Positions 1 to 8,446 are shown, counted from the stretch's first letter. The stretch is 41,769 bases of DNA from Methanosarcinales archaeon (GCA_030600695.1 JAUVLO010000002.1:1-41769), one strand, 5' to 3'. Program-made: numbers and translations. The notes: a model not told the origin generated them from the sequence alone.

Positions 1-2
1 AG

Positions 3-194
3 TTTAATGAAGAGCAGATGAACTGGCTGAGGATGATGAAAGAACATATTGCAACAAGTTTTCACATTGAAGTGGAAGATCTGGACTACACGCCGTTTGA
101 TGCAATCGGAGGACGTGGTAAGATGTTTCAGCTCTTTGGGACTGGAATGAATGCGGTTATTAGTGAAATGAATGCAGCATTGGCGGCGGCGTAA
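3..194 (+). CDS. hsdR: Type I restriction endonuclease subunit R, C-terminal end (partial)
   Basis: The window opens inside a reading frame that runs to a TAA at 192-194 and encodes about 63 residues. The stretch contains 'FDAIGGRGKMFQLFG', typical of the extreme C-terminus of HsdR, the ATP-dependent translocase/nuclease of type I restriction systems. The hsdS start lies one base after this stop, so the two are almost certainly cotranscribed. The motor and nuclease domains would lie upstream and cannot be checked. Identification rests on the tail and on the hsdS/hsdM neighbours. Confidence 0.75.
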   Translation, partial: FNEEQMNWLRMMKEHIATSFHIEVEDLDYTPFDAIGGRGKMFQLFGTGMNAVISEMNAALAAA

Positions 195-195
195 G

Positions 196-1716
196 ATGGC
201 TTTAGGATTAACCCCACAACAAATAATTGATAAAGATGTACATCCTTTGTTAAGGATTAGTGAAAATTGGACACGAGTAGACCTAAATCTTGTAGCTAAT
301 ATTCAAAACGGATATGCTTTTCCTTCAAAAGAATTCTCTAAGGACAGCGGATTGCCCTTGATAAGAATTAGAGATATTTTAAAACATGAAACTGAAGACT
401 TTTATACTGGAAACTATCCAGTAGAATTTCTTGTAGACAAAGGTGATATTCTAATTGGTATGGATGGAGATTTTAATGCATCTGTATGGAAAGGGCCAAG
501 GGGGTTATTAAATCAACGAGTTTGCAGAGTACTACCAACCAGTAATAATTATTTTGATACATTTTTAATTATATGTTTACAGCCGTATTTAGATGCAATA
601 AACAGTGAAACATCTGCCGTAACGGTCAAGCACTTATCATCAAAGACAATCCAACAAATTCCAATACCACTTCCTCCTCTTCCCGAACAACGAGTTATAG
701 TCTCCAAAATCGAACAGCTTTTCAGTGATCTGGACAACGGCATAGATAACTTCAAAAAAGCGCAGGAGCAGCTTAAGCGCTACCGCCAGTCAGTCCTCAA
801 AGCCGCCTGTGAGGGAAAACTCGTACCCACCGAGGCTGAACTTGCGCACAGCGAGGGGCGCGACTACGAGCCTGCGGATGTGTTGCTGGCGCGGATAGTG
901 GAGGAGCGGCGCGAGAAGTGGAACGGCAAAGGTAAATACAAAGAGCCTGCAACGCTGGATACGAGTGGGTTGCCAGAAGGCTGGATGTGGACTATCAGTG
1001 ATGCTATTTTCTGGTTTGTAACGAGTGGATCTCGAGGTTGGGCAAAATATTACTCAGAGACTGGTCCAATATTTTTACGTGTTGGTAATTTAAATCACGA
1101 ATCAATTAGCTTGGATTTAAATTATATTCAGAGAGTGCAGCCACCCGTAGGAACTGAAGGCACAAGAACCCAGATTATCGCAGGAGATATTTTAATTTCT
1201 ATTACTGCTGATGTTGGTATGGTTGCTCTTGTGCCTGATGATATGGAAGAAGCATATATCAACCAGCATGTGAGTCTTGCGAGACCAGTTTTAGCAATTA
1301 ATCCACATTATCTCGCATGGTTTTTAGCAAGTCAAGTGGGAGGGCAGAAGCAATTTGTACAGTTGCAACGAGGTGCAACTAAAAAGGGTTTGGGATTAGA
1401 TGACATTCGTTCAATTAACATCCCCCTCCCCCCTCTCGCCGAACAGCACCGCATCGTTTTCGAAATCGAAACCCGCATCTCAATCTGTGACAAAATGGAA
1501 GCAACCATAGCAGAATCCCTGCAAAAAGCAGAATCCCTGCGCCAGAGCATTCTGAAAAAAGCCTTTGAGGGTAAACTGCTAAACGAAATAGAGCTGGAAG
1601 AAGCCCGTAATGCTCCAGACTGGGAACCTGCTGAGAAACTGGTGGAGAGGATACGCCAAGAAAAGCAGATAAAGGAAAACAACAATAAACCAACAAGGAG
1701 AAAAACTCATGGATAA
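196..1716 (+). CDS. hsdS: Type I restriction-modification specificity subunit S
   Basis: HsdS (506 aa) sets the DNA target of the type I restriction-methylation complex. It has the usual two-fold layout: a first target-recognition domain (TRD), a central conserved helix beginning at 'LPPLPEQRVI', a second TRD, and a distal conserved helix beginning at 'LPPLAEQHRI'. Each helix is followed by a similar 'R.S.LK.A.EGKL' segment. The ORF track begins at 172, but that start lies inside hsdR; the ATG at 196, one base after the hsdR stop, is preferred. The TRD coding DNA is visibly more AT-rich than the helix DNA, as expected when TRDs are exchanged between systems. The stop overlaps the HEPN gene start by 8 bases. 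Confidence 0.92.
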   Translation: MALGLTPQQIIDKDVHPLLRISENWTRVDLNLVANIQNGYAFPSKEFSKDSGLPLIRIRDILKHETEDFYTGNYPVEFLVDKGDILIGMDGDFNASVWKGPRGLLNQRVCRVLPTSNNYFDTFLIICLQPYLDAINSETSAVTVKHLSSKTIQQIPIPLPPLPEQRVIVSKIEQLFSDLDNGIDNFKKAQEQLKRYRQSVLKAACEGKLVPTEAELAHSEGRDYEPADVLLARIVEERREKWNGKGKYKEPATLDTSGLPEGWMWTISDAIFWFVTSGSRGWAKYYSETGPIFLRVGNLNHESISLDLNYIQRVQPPVGTEGTRTQIIAGDILISITADVGMVALVPDDMEEAYINQHVSLARPVLAINPHYLAWFLASQVGGQKQFVQLQRGATKKGLGLDDIRSINIPLPPLAEQHRIVFEIETRISICDKMEATIAESLQKAESLRQSILKKAFEGKLLNEIELEEARNAPDWEPAEKLVERIRQEKQIKENNNKPTRRKTHG

Positions 1717-2080
1717 AGATGAGTGGTTTAATCAAGCTGATTATGACATGGATACTGCGGAATTCATGTTCAGCGGAGAGAGGTATTTTTATTCCGTATT
1801 CATGTGTCATTTATCCATAGAAAAGGCTCTCAAAGGACTATATATTCGGAAATTCAAGGATGCTCCACCTAAAACCCACAATCTATTATATCTACTTGAA
1901 TTTATTGATCCTGGCCTTCCGGAAGATATGTATGATTTTGTTTTCACCCTGAACAGAGTAAGTGTCCTGACTCGATATCCAGATAACCTTCAGAAAATGC
2001 TGAAAGATTATAACAAAGAAAAAACAAATGAAATACTTGGGAAAAGCAAGGAGTTATTAAGATGGTTAAAAGAAAAGTAA
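1709..2080 (+). CDS. HEPN-domain protein, partner of a minimal nucleotidyltransferase
   Basis: This 123-aa helical protein matches the PF05168-type HEPN family: an N-terminal 'A..D...A' helix, the 'EKALKGLY' segment, 'PKTHNL' and a 'TRYP' turn. Such proteins are encoded with a small nucleotidyltransferase, and some pairs act as toxin-antitoxin systems. The RX4-6H ribonuclease motif of toxic HEPN proteins is not present here, so RNase activity is doubtful. The gene overlaps the end of hsdS by 8 bases and the MNT gene by 19 bases, implying translational coupling inside the restriction operon. 'AAGGAG' precedes the ATG. The family call is firm; the toxin or antitoxin role is open. Confidence 0.85.
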   Translation: MDKDEWFNQADYDMDTAEFMFSGERYFYSVFMCHLSIEKALKGLYIRKFKDAPPKTHNLLYLLEFIDPGLPEDMYDFVFTLNRVSVLTRYPDNLQKMLKDYNKEKTNEILGKSKELLRWLKEK

Positions 2081-2394
2081 CTGATGCTGTCAGGTTCTTT
2101 GAAAAATGCCTGAAAGAAAAAGGATTGAAAATCTCAAAGATAATTTTATTTGGATCACAGGCCAAAGGAACAAGCACAGAGGAAAGCGATGTTGATATTC
2201 TAATTATATCAGAAGATTTTCGCGGCAAAGACATTTTTGAAAGGGCAAGATTAACTAAATACGCTGAAATAATGACTCTTAAGAATTTCATGATGCCTCT
2301 TGATATTGTTACCCTGACTTCAGAAGAGTTTGAACATGGAACTTCCCTCGTTGTTGAATATGCCAAAAGTGGGAAAGTAATGTATGCCGCATAA
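2062..2394 (+). CDS. Minimal nucleotidyltransferase (MNT) domain protein
   Basis: This 110-aa protein has the polymerase-beta-like nucleotidyltransferase signature GSX10DXD ('GSQAKGTSTEESDVD', about residues 31-45), which holds the metal-binding aspartates. A further acidic residue in 'PLDIVT' could be the third. MNT proteins pair with HEPN proteins and in known MntA/HepT systems adenylylate the partner. The HEPN partner here lacks the RX4HXY acceptor motif of HepT, so that chemistry cannot be assumed. The start overlaps the HEPN gene. The pair sits between hsdS and hsdM on the same strand and is probably expressed with them. Confidence 0.87.
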   Translation: MVKRKVTDAVRFFEKCLKEKGLKISKIILFGSQAKGTSTEESDVDILIISEDFRGKDIFERARLTKYAEIMTLKNFMMPLDIVTLTSEEFEHGTSLVVEYAKSGKVMYAA

Positions 2395-2456
2395 TCACTA
2401 TTTTCCGTCGCCGAGCAATGCTGCATCAAAAAGAACATGAAAAAAATGGATAAATA

Positions 2457-3944
2457 ATGACCAACACAGGAGCCATAGTATCAAAAGTATGGAGTTTCGC
2501 AGACGTACTCCGGGATGATGGTGTCGGCTACGGCGACTATCTGGAACAGTTGACATATCTGCTTTTTCTAAAGATGGCAGATGAATATTCAAGACCACCG
2601 TATGACCGTAAACTCCCGATTCCGGAAAAATATAACTGGGAAAGCCTGGTATCGAAAAAAGGCGCCGAACTGGAATCCCATTATACAGAACTGCTCCGTG
2701 AATTAAGTCAAGCCAGGGGCATCCTTGGACAGATATTTACAAAATCACAGAACAAGATACAGGATCCTGCCAAGCTCTATCGCATCATAGGCATGATCAA
2801 TAAAGAAAACTGGAGCATGATGGGTGCTGACCTTAAAGGGAAAATCTATGAAGGTCTGCTGGAAAAAAATGCAGAGGACGTGAAATCCGGGGCAGGTCAG
2901 TATTTCACTCCTCGTGTGCTAATCATGGCAATGGTTGAGTGCATTCATCCAGAACCTGAAAAAACAATCTGTGATCCTGCATGTGGAACAGGGGGCTTCT
3001 TCCTTGCATCGTATGATTTTATCAGCAACCCAGAAAATTACCGTTTGGATAAAGAGCAGAAAGAATTTCTCAAAGACAGAACCTTTTCAGGAAATGAGAT
3101 TGTTGCAAGCGCAAGAAGAATGTGCCTCATGAATATGTTCCTTCATAATATCGGCGAGATTGACGGTGAATCTTCCATATCATCAGTGGATTCATTAATA
3201 TCCGATCCGGGCGAGCGTTATGATTACGTGCTGACTAATCCTCCTTTTGGTAAAAAAAGCAGCATGACCTTTACCAATGAAGAAGGGAAACAGGAAAAGG
3301 AAGACCTTGTTTGTAATCGTCAGGATTTCTGGGCAACTACTTCCAATAAGCAGTTGAACTTTTTGCAGCATATCAATACTCTCCTGAAATCAGACGGATG
3401 CGCCGCAGTTGTCCTGCCTGATAATGTACTGTTTGAAGGAGGTGCCGGGGAGACAGTCCGTAAAAACATACTTGAAACAACAGATCTGCATACAATTTTA
3501 CGGCTTCCAACAGGTATTTTTTACAAGCAGGGTGTAAAAGCAAATGTTCTGTTCTTTGACAATAAGCCAGCAAGTAAAGACCCCTGGACAAAAGAGGTAT
3601 GGATTTATGATTTCCGTACCAATGTTCATTTCACATTGAAAAAAAATCCGATGAAATTTGAAGATCTACAGGATTTTATTAGCTGTTACAATCCTGAAAA
3701 TAGGCATGAGAGAAAGGAAACATGGTCTGAAGATAATCCTAATGGACGCTGGAGAAAATTCTCTTATGATGATATAGCATCACGAGATAAAACAAATCTT
3801 GACATTTTTTGGGTAAAAGATGAAAGCCTGGCTGATCTGGATAACCTGCCGGATCCAGATATACTGGCAAACGAGATAATTGAAAATGTGGAGGCTGGAC
3901 TTGAAAGTTTTAGGGAAATAGTTGAAACGATAAATGGTGGATAA
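2457..3944 (+). CDS. hsdM: Type I restriction-modification DNA methyltransferase subunit M
   Basis: HsdM (495 aa) transfers a methyl group from S-adenosylmethionine to adenine N6 in the HsdR2M2S complex. Visible motifs are an N-terminal helical HsdM_N region (about 1-130), 'GQYFTPR' (147-153), the AdoMet-binding motif 'DPACGTGGFF' (173-182) and the catalytic 'NPPFG' (261-265). Length and motif order are normal and the gene looks intact. It lies downstream of hsdS and the HEPN/MNT pair, after a 62-base gap; many type I loci instead place hsdM directly beside hsdS. Confidence 0.95.
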   Translation: MTNTGAIVSKVWSFADVLRDDGVGYGDYLEQLTYLLFLKMADEYSRPPYDRKLPIPEKYNWESLVSKKGAELESHYTELLRELSQARGILGQIFTKSQNKIQDPAKLYRIIGMINKENWSMMGADLKGKIYEGLLEKNAEDVKSGAGQYFTPRVLIMAMVECIHPEPEKTICDPACGTGGFFLASYDFISNPENYRLDKEQKEFLKDRTFSGNEIVASARRMCLMNMFLHNIGEIDGESSISSVDSLISDPGERYDYVLTNPPFGKKSSMTFTNEEGKQEKEDLVCNRQDFWATTSNKQLNFLQHINTLLKSDGCAAVVLPDNVLFEGGAGETVRKNILETTDLHTILRLPTGIFYKQGVKANVLFFDNKPASKDPWTKEVWIYDFRTNVHFTLKKNPMKFEDLQDFISCYNPENRHERKETWSEDNPNGRWRKFSYDDIASRDKTNLDIFWVKDESLADLDNLPDPDILANEIIENVEAGLESFREIVETINGG

Positions 3945-3974
3945 TCTAATTGGTAGCAGTCACAATATACTCCA

Positions 3975-4133
3975 TACAATATACCGCAACTACATATAGC
4001 AATTCCATTTTTCCATTCAAAGGAACCTAATCCCCTCAGGCAGTTCCCCAAAAATCTCCCTAAACGCTTCAGGCTATTTATCCGGATCCTGCCCATTCTG
4101 CGCATAAAAAGCACTCGCCCAGCGTTCAAGCCC
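3975..4133 (-). pseudogene. Decayed 3' end of a methanogen-type seryl-tRNA synthetase gene, copy 1
   Basis: On the minus strand this translates as a class II motif-3-like '[14 protein letters not shown]', then an in-frame TAG, then '[18 protein letters not shown]' and a stop. It closely matches copy 2 at 4950-5125 in sequence and orientation. The ending resembles the C-terminus of type 2 (methanogen) SerRS as I know it. No upstream coding part is present and the internal stop shows it is dead. Similarity to copy 2 extends some 25-30 bases past the stop codon. The SerRS assignment comes from memory of the family. Confidence 0.65.
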
Positions 4134-4159
4134 TATCCCGCTACAGCACAGTTTCTGAA

Positions 4160-4390
4160 TTAAAGTTCTTCCCATTCTTCCAGGGAAATTTTTCTTCCGA
4201 TGAGTTTCTCCAATTGTTTGATCATCATTTTAAGCTGCGGGACTGAATACTCATCATTGCTGGGAATTGTTAAAACTTTGGTGCCATATCGCATATAGAA
4301 ATGTCGTCCACCTGGTTCAGGCGCATTGAAACCCAGTTTTACCAGTTTTTTGATAAAAACTCTGCGTTTACATGGTTTCCATTTAGGCAT
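4160..4390 (-). CDS. hicA: HicA-type mRNA interferase toxin
   Basis: This 76-aa basic protein resembles the HicA (YcfA-like) double-stranded-RNA-binding fold. It has an N-terminal 'KKLVKLGF' helix, the region 'GGRHFYMRYG' carrying the catalytic-type histidine, and a C-terminal helix 'QLKMMIKQL' following a proline-containing turn. HicA toxins cleave mRNA and are blocked by HicB. The track start at 4426 is upstream of the likely one: the ATG at 4388-4390 overlaps the hicB stop by 8 bases, a normal coupled arrangement. Antitoxin precedes toxin here. Confidence 0.75.
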   Translation of the reverse strand: MPKWKPCKRRVFIKKLVKLGFNAPEPGGRHFYMRYGTKVLTIPSNDEYSVPQLKMMIKQLEKLIGRKISLEEWEEL

Positions 4391-4646
4391 GAGCCCCAGC
4401 CTCAATGCCATGTGGGATACCTGCATTGATATCCAGATGATCTATCACAGGCAAAGTATCGCCATGCCGTATTTTTACTATGAGCCAACCTTCAAGGACT
4501 GATTCAAGTTCTTTCTGACATTCAAAAAGCGTCTTACCAAAAGCGAGAACACCCGGACATTTCGGTATTATACCGGAAAAGGTACAATCTTCAAGCTTAT
4601 CGTATTCAGCTTTGCTCAACGCTTTGTTAATATAATCTATTAGCAT
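4383..4646 (-). CDS. hicB: HicB-type antitoxin
   Basis: This 87-aa protein has the partial RNase-H-like HicB fold: 'YDKLEDCTFSGIIPKCPGV' near the N-terminus, then 'GKTLFECQKELESVLEGW', a typical HicB helix. No DNA-binding ribbon-helix-helix domain is visible after it, so autoregulation would need another mode. The ATG at 4644-4646 is favoured over the TTG at 4658 because 'GGTGA' lies five bases upstream. It precedes and overlaps the hicA-like gene. The pair is bracketed by the two serS fragments, which suggests acquisition or rearrangement. Confidence 0.75.
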   Translation of the reverse strand: MLIDYINKALSKAEYDKLEDCTFSGIIPKCPGVLAFGKTLFECQKELESVLEGWLIVKIRHGDTLPVIDHLDINAGIPHGIEAGAHA

Positions 4647-4767
4647 CAGGATCACCAATTTTGCATTCTGTATGTTAACTTATATACTTTTTTATACATA
4701 GCAGTATCTTATTATAAAACAGGTGACAGGATGAGTATAGTGGTAAAGGAAATATTAAATGAAATAT

Positions 4768-4866
4768 TGTGATTGAACACGGATTGAACGGATGACGCGG
4801 ATGCGCACGGATAAAAAAGAAATCTGTGAAAATCCGTCTAATCAGTGTTATCCGTGTTCGATTTAG
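4768..4866. repeat. Imperfect inverted-repeat element
   Basis: Arms beginning 'GAACACGGAT' at the left and ending 'ATCCGTGTTC' at the right fold into a long imperfect stem with a short A-rich centre. No ORF with family features covers it. Similar inverted-repeat spacers rich in 'ATCCGTG' occur in many prokaryotic intergenic regions, so I read it as a dispersed non-coding element. It is the only recognisable content between hicB and serS copy 2. Confidence 0.6.
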
Positions 4867-4949
4867 ATCAATTGTAAAACCACAAAAAGGCATAATTTTT
4901 TGGAAAACGATGCACATTTAGCCAATTAATCTCCTTAACCGATTACGTA

Positions 4950-5125
4950 TGCAATTGCTTATTACAATTATATTTTCCCATTCAAAGGAACCTAATCCCC
5001 TCAGGCAGTTCCCCCACAATCTCCCGAAACGCCTCAGGCCACCCATCAGTATCCAGCCCCTTCTGAGCATAAAAAGCAATCGCCCACCGCTCAAGCCCGA
5101 TCCCCCAGGCACCCCGCCCACAACC
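4950..5125 (-). pseudogene. 3' end of a methanogen-type seryl-tRNA synthetase gene, copy 2
   Basis: The minus strand encodes '[20 protein letters not shown]' followed by '[10 protein letters not shown]' and a stop. This is a class II aminoacyl-tRNA synthetase motif 3 and a C-terminal tail like that of type 2 SerRS. The frame is intact over about 47 codons, but no upstream synthetase sequence follows towards 5230, where the ABC gene begins on the other strand. It is a truncated remnant, less decayed than copy 1. The functional serS must be elsewhere. The plus-strand ORF 4949-5233 in the track is a shadow of this segment. Confidence 0.68.
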
Positions 5126-5229
5126 CCACACCTATCCCAACAGCCACATCAACATTTTCTCACACATCCAGATAACACCTTCACCTTAATATCTTCAACA
5201 TTAAATACTAACAAAGAAATGTACCACCT

Positions 5230-6231
5230 ATGAACACACCTGCCATTGAGACATTCAACCTGACCCGCAGATTTGGTGACATAGTGGCAGTAGACAACAT
5301 CAATATCCAGGTAAACAACGGAGAACTATTCGGCCTGTTAGGACCAAACGGAGCAGGCAAGACCACACTCATCAACATGCTATCCACCATGGTAACACCA
5401 AGCAATGGCAGTGCAAAAGTATGGGGTGCCGACATCACCAAAAACTCCTCACTGGTCAGGAAAAATATCGGCATGGTATTCCAGGGTACCACCCTTGACG
5501 ACAAGCTCACAGGCAAGGAAAACCTGGACCTCCACGGGCGGCTGTACGGCCTGCCAAAACAACTGCGAAAACAAAGAATCGCAGACGTACTTGAACTGGT
5601 CGAACTGGACGACAAAGCCGATGTGATCGTCAAAACATACAGCGGTGGGATGATGAGACGCCTCGAAATTGCCAGGGGACTTATGCACCATCCAAAAGTA
5701 CTGTTCCTTGATGAGCCCACCCTCGGACTTGATCCACAGACCCGCAACCATATATGGGACTATATACGGCAACTGAACAAGGAAAAAAACGTCACCATCA
5801 TGCTGACAACACATTATATGGAAGAGGCCGACCACCTGTGCAACCGCATAGCCATAATCGACTTCGGCCAGGTAAAAGCCCTGGACACGCCAGAAAACCT
5901 GAAGAACGCACTGGGCGGGGATGTGATCATACTTAGCGTGGAAACCCGCAAGCTTGCTTCAAGACTGCTCGACCTCTACAACAGGAACGGTTCTGCCGGA
6001 AGCGTCCAGCAAAAGGACAGCAGCATCTATATCACTATCAAGGATGGGGCGGGCCAGATACCCCATGTCCTGAAGATCGCATCCGACGCCGGTATCAACG
6101 TCCTGTCCGTTGACCTGCACCGTCCCACACTGGACGACGTATTCCTATCCTATACAGGCAGGGCCATCAGGGAAGAAGAGACCAGCAGCGTTGACAGGAT
6201 AGCCCATAATCTCCAGGCAAGGAGACACTGA
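5230..6231 (+). CDS. ABC transporter ATP-binding protein (DrrA/ABC-2 exporter type)
   Basis: This 333-aa ATPase powers an ABC-2-type exporter. Motifs are Walker A 'GPNGAGKTT' (38-46), signature 'SGGMMRRLEIARGL' (from 138), Walker B 'VLFLDEPTLGLD' (from 157) and the switch 'TTHYMEEAD'. The about 100-residue C-terminal extension is typical of the DrrA-like class. The permease gene starts two bases after this stop, so the pair forms one operon. The substrate cannot be deduced; drug, lipid and polysaccharide exporters share this architecture. Confidence 0.93.
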   Translation: MNTPAIETFNLTRRFGDIVAVDNINIQVNNGELFGLLGPNGAGKTTLINMLSTMVTPSNGSAKVWGADITKNSSLVRKNIGMVFQGTTLDDKLTGKENLDLHGRLYGLPKQLRKQRIADVLELVELDDKADVIVKTYSGGMMRRLEIARGLMHHPKVLFLDEPTLGLDPQTRNHIWDYIRQLNKEKNVTIMLTTHYMEEADHLCNRIAIIDFGQVKALDTPENLKNALGGDVIILSVETRKLASRLLDLYNRNGSAGSVQQKDSSIYITIKDGAGQIPHVLKIASDAGINVLSVDLHRPTLDDVFLSYTGRAIREEETSSVDRIAHNLQARRH

Positions 6232-6232
6232 T

Positions 6233-7027
6233 ATGGCAAACCAGGTATCAAGTTTGTCTGAAAATATCGTCATTGCCCTGAACACAGTATATACCATGTG
6301 GCTCCGTGAAATGCTCAGGTTCAGGAGGTCAAAGAGCAGGATCATTGGCTCCCTGGCCACACCCCTGTTCTTCCTGGTAATCCTGGGCACAGCATTCAAT
6401 TCATCATTTGAGATGCGCGGCGGCGGACAGACTAATATCGATTTTTTAGCTCCCGGTATCATCGGTATGGCCATCCTGTTCTCATCCCTTATAGGAGGTG
6501 TCAGCATCATCTGGGACAGGGAATTCGGATTCCTGAAGGAAATACTCATTGCCCCGGTGCCCAGGTTCTTTGTAGCACTGGGAAAGGCACTCGGGGGTGT
6601 GACCACGGCTATGATCCAGGGCACATTGATCATGCTGATAGCTTTTGTCATCGGGGTAGAGTACCAGTCCTATATTGGGATGGCTGCCAGTGTGGGTGTG
6701 ATGCTTCTCATCGGACTGGGTTTTATCGGGCTGGGCATTGCCCTGGCCTCGCAGATCGAGAGCCATGAAGGGTTCCAGTTGATCATGACCTTTATCACCA
6801 TGCCTGTACTACTGCTAAGCGGTGCATTCTTCAGGATAGGTGACCTGCCTTCGTGGCTGAAGACGCTGGTCTACCTTGACCCGCTTACATACGGTATCAT
6901 GGCGCTGCGATATACCCTGATGGGTGAGACCGAGATCCCGATACACATATGCATTGCAGTTTTATTCTTATTTGCTGCTGCCACCATAGGTCTGGGTGGT
7001 TACATGTTCCAAAAGGCAAAGACCTGA
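6233..7027 (+). CDS. ABC-2 type transporter permease
   Basis: This 264-aa membrane protein has about six hydrophobic segments, among them 'IIGSLATPLFFLVILG', 'LAPGIIGMAILFSSLIGG', 'GVMLLIGLGFIGLGIALA' and a C-terminal 'IHICIAVLFLFAAATIGL'. The region 'LLSGAFFRIGDLPSWLKTL' near the end is the conserved ABC-2 permease signature. It presumably dimerises and works with the adjacent ATPase. The 3' end is only 12 bases from the convergent purF stop. Confidence 0.92.
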   Translation: MANQVSSLSENIVIALNTVYTMWLREMLRFRRSKSRIIGSLATPLFFLVILGTAFNSSFEMRGGGQTNIDFLAPGIIGMAILFSSLIGGVSIIWDREFGFLKEILIAPVPRFFVALGKALGGVTTAMIQGTLIMLIAFVIGVEYQSYIGMAASVGVMLLIGLGFIGLGIALASQIESHEGFQLIMTFITMPVLLLSGAFFRIGDLPSWLKTLVYLDPLTYGIMALRYTLMGETEIPIHICIAVLFLFAAATIGLGGYMFQKAKT

Positions 7028-7039
7028 TAAATATCGTCC

Positions 7040-8446
7040 TTAGAAGTGGTTGAGGGTCAACTGGCGCCGCTTGCAATTCTCACCCGGTATCTCCACCGGA
7101 TACACCCCTGTCAGGCAGCCAAGGCACAGGTCGTCCTCGGGTATTCCAACAGCTTCCACCAGTCCTTCCACGCTCACATATCCCAGGCTGTCAGCATTGA
7201 TGACCGCTTCCACACCTGCCACGGTCTTGTGGGCCGCTACCAGTTCTTCCCTGGTTGCCATATCGATACCGAGATAACAGGGCGACACAATAGGCGGGCT
7301 GCCTATACGCATATGCACCTCCTCAGCACCTGCCTTGCGCACCATATCCACAATACGCCGGGAAGTTGTACCCCTGACAATGCTGTCATCCAGCAGGATA
7401 ACCTTCTTACCTTCAAGATTCTGCCTGATGGTATTGAGCTTCAGCCTGACCGCAGTCTCCCGCATTTTCTGGTCAGGCATGATAAAGGTCCTGCCAATAT
7501 ACCTGTTCTTCATCAGGCCTTCTATATAATCAATACCTGCTTTCTTACTGTACCCGATGGCGAAAGTTATACCGCTATCCGGGACAGGTGAAATAATATC
7601 GGCATCAATGCCATGTTCATCCAGCAGCCTCTCACCAATGCGTATCCTGGTCTGGTAGACAAGCTGCCCGTCAATAATAGAATCAGCGCGGGCAAAATAG
7701 ATATATTCGAACACACAATGGGCAGTGTTCTTTGCCCTGTACAACTGGTGGCTGGAATATCTGCCGTCCTTGAATATCAGGACCTCTCCGGGCCGTACAT
7801 CACGAATAAGCTTACCGCCGATGGTATCAATAGCAGCACTCTCGGATGTGACCACATATCCCCCATCCAATTCACCCAAACATAATGGTTTGAAACCAAG
7901 GGGGTCCCTTACGACCACTAACGTATCATCCACAAGGATGGTAAGGCTGTATGAACCCACCAGTCTCCTCATGACCTCCTCGACTGCACCCAGAATATCA
8001 CTTTTCAGAAGTTCCTTGACCAGCAGGCGGGCTATAACCTCGGTATCCGATGAAGTGAGGAATACCTGGCCTTCAGCCTCGAACTCTGCTATAAGGTCCG
8101 CACTATTGACCAGATTACCATTATGGGCTATGGCAATGGTCCGGTCCATGAAATTTACTATAAGGGGCTGGCTGTTCTCTATAGTGGAATCACCGGTTGT
8201 AGAATACCTTACATGCCCGATGCCCACAAAACCTTTCAGGTCGCTGAGGTTATATTTCTTAAAAACATCAGGCACAAGCCCCATACCTTTGAGGGTCCGG
8301 GCACTTTTGCCATCATGAACCGTAATACCTGTGGATTCCTGGCCCCTATGCTGCAGGGCATATAATGCATAATAAATCGGTAATGCAGCGTTATCCGATT
8401 CCCTGTCATTTAATGCGAGACCGACAATCCCGCAGGATTCACGCAA
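7040..8446 (-). CDS. purF: Amidophosphoribosyltransferase (glutamine PRPP amidotransferase)
   Basis: PurF (468 aa) makes phosphoribosylamine from PRPP and glutamine, the first step of purine synthesis. The N-terminal nucleophile cysteine is Cys5 ('CGIVG') after a four-residue leader that would be removed. Other marks are 'GIGHVRYST', 'IAHNGNLVN', the PRPP loop 'VILLDDSIVRGTTS' and cysteines in 'CVFEYIYFAR', 'SPCYLGID' and 'LCLGCLTG' at the places that bind a [4Fe-4S] cluster in the Bacillus-type enzyme. The start is a TTG at 8444-8446 with 'AGGTGA' six bases upstream. It follows rpl37e by about 50 bases and is probably in its operon. Confidence 0.96.
   Translation of the reverse strand: MRESCGIVGLALNDRESDNAALPIYYALYALQHRGQESTGITVHDGKSARTLKGMGLVPDVFKKYNLSDLKGFVGIGHVRYSTTGDSTIENSQPLIVNFMDRTIAIAHNGNLVNSADLIAEFEAEGQVFLTSSDTEVIARLLVKELLKSDILGAVEEVMRRLVGSYSLTILVDDTLVVVRDPLGFKPLCLGELDGGYVVTSESAAIDTIGGKLIRDVRPGEVLIFKDGRYSSHQLYRAKNTAHCVFEYIYFARADSIIDGQLVYQTRIRIGERLLDEHGIDADIISPVPDSGITFAIGYSKKAGIDYIEGLMKNRYIGRTFIMPDQKMRETAVRLKLNTIRQNLEGKKVILLDDSIVRGTTSRRIVDMVRKAGAEEVHMRIGSPPIVSPCYLGIDMATREELVAAHKTVAGVEAVINADSLGYVSVEGLVEAVGIPEDDLCLGCLTGVYPVEIPGENCKRRQLTLNHF

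Noticed and set aside
172-195. hsdS start at 172
   Set aside because: It lies inside the hsdR coding end in another frame; ATG 196 directly follows the hsdR stop.
4949-5233. Plus-strand 94-aa ORF, proline rich
   Set aside because: It is the shadow of the minus-strand serS remnant, with composition caused by that frame.
5208-5747. Minus-strand 179-aa ORF over the ABC ATPase
   Set aside because: Serine-rich shadow frame lying opposite an intact Walker A/B gene.
7046-7591. Plus-strand 181-aa ORF over purF
   Set aside because: Shadow of purF; no motif, and cysteine/histidine rich only from the reverse frame.
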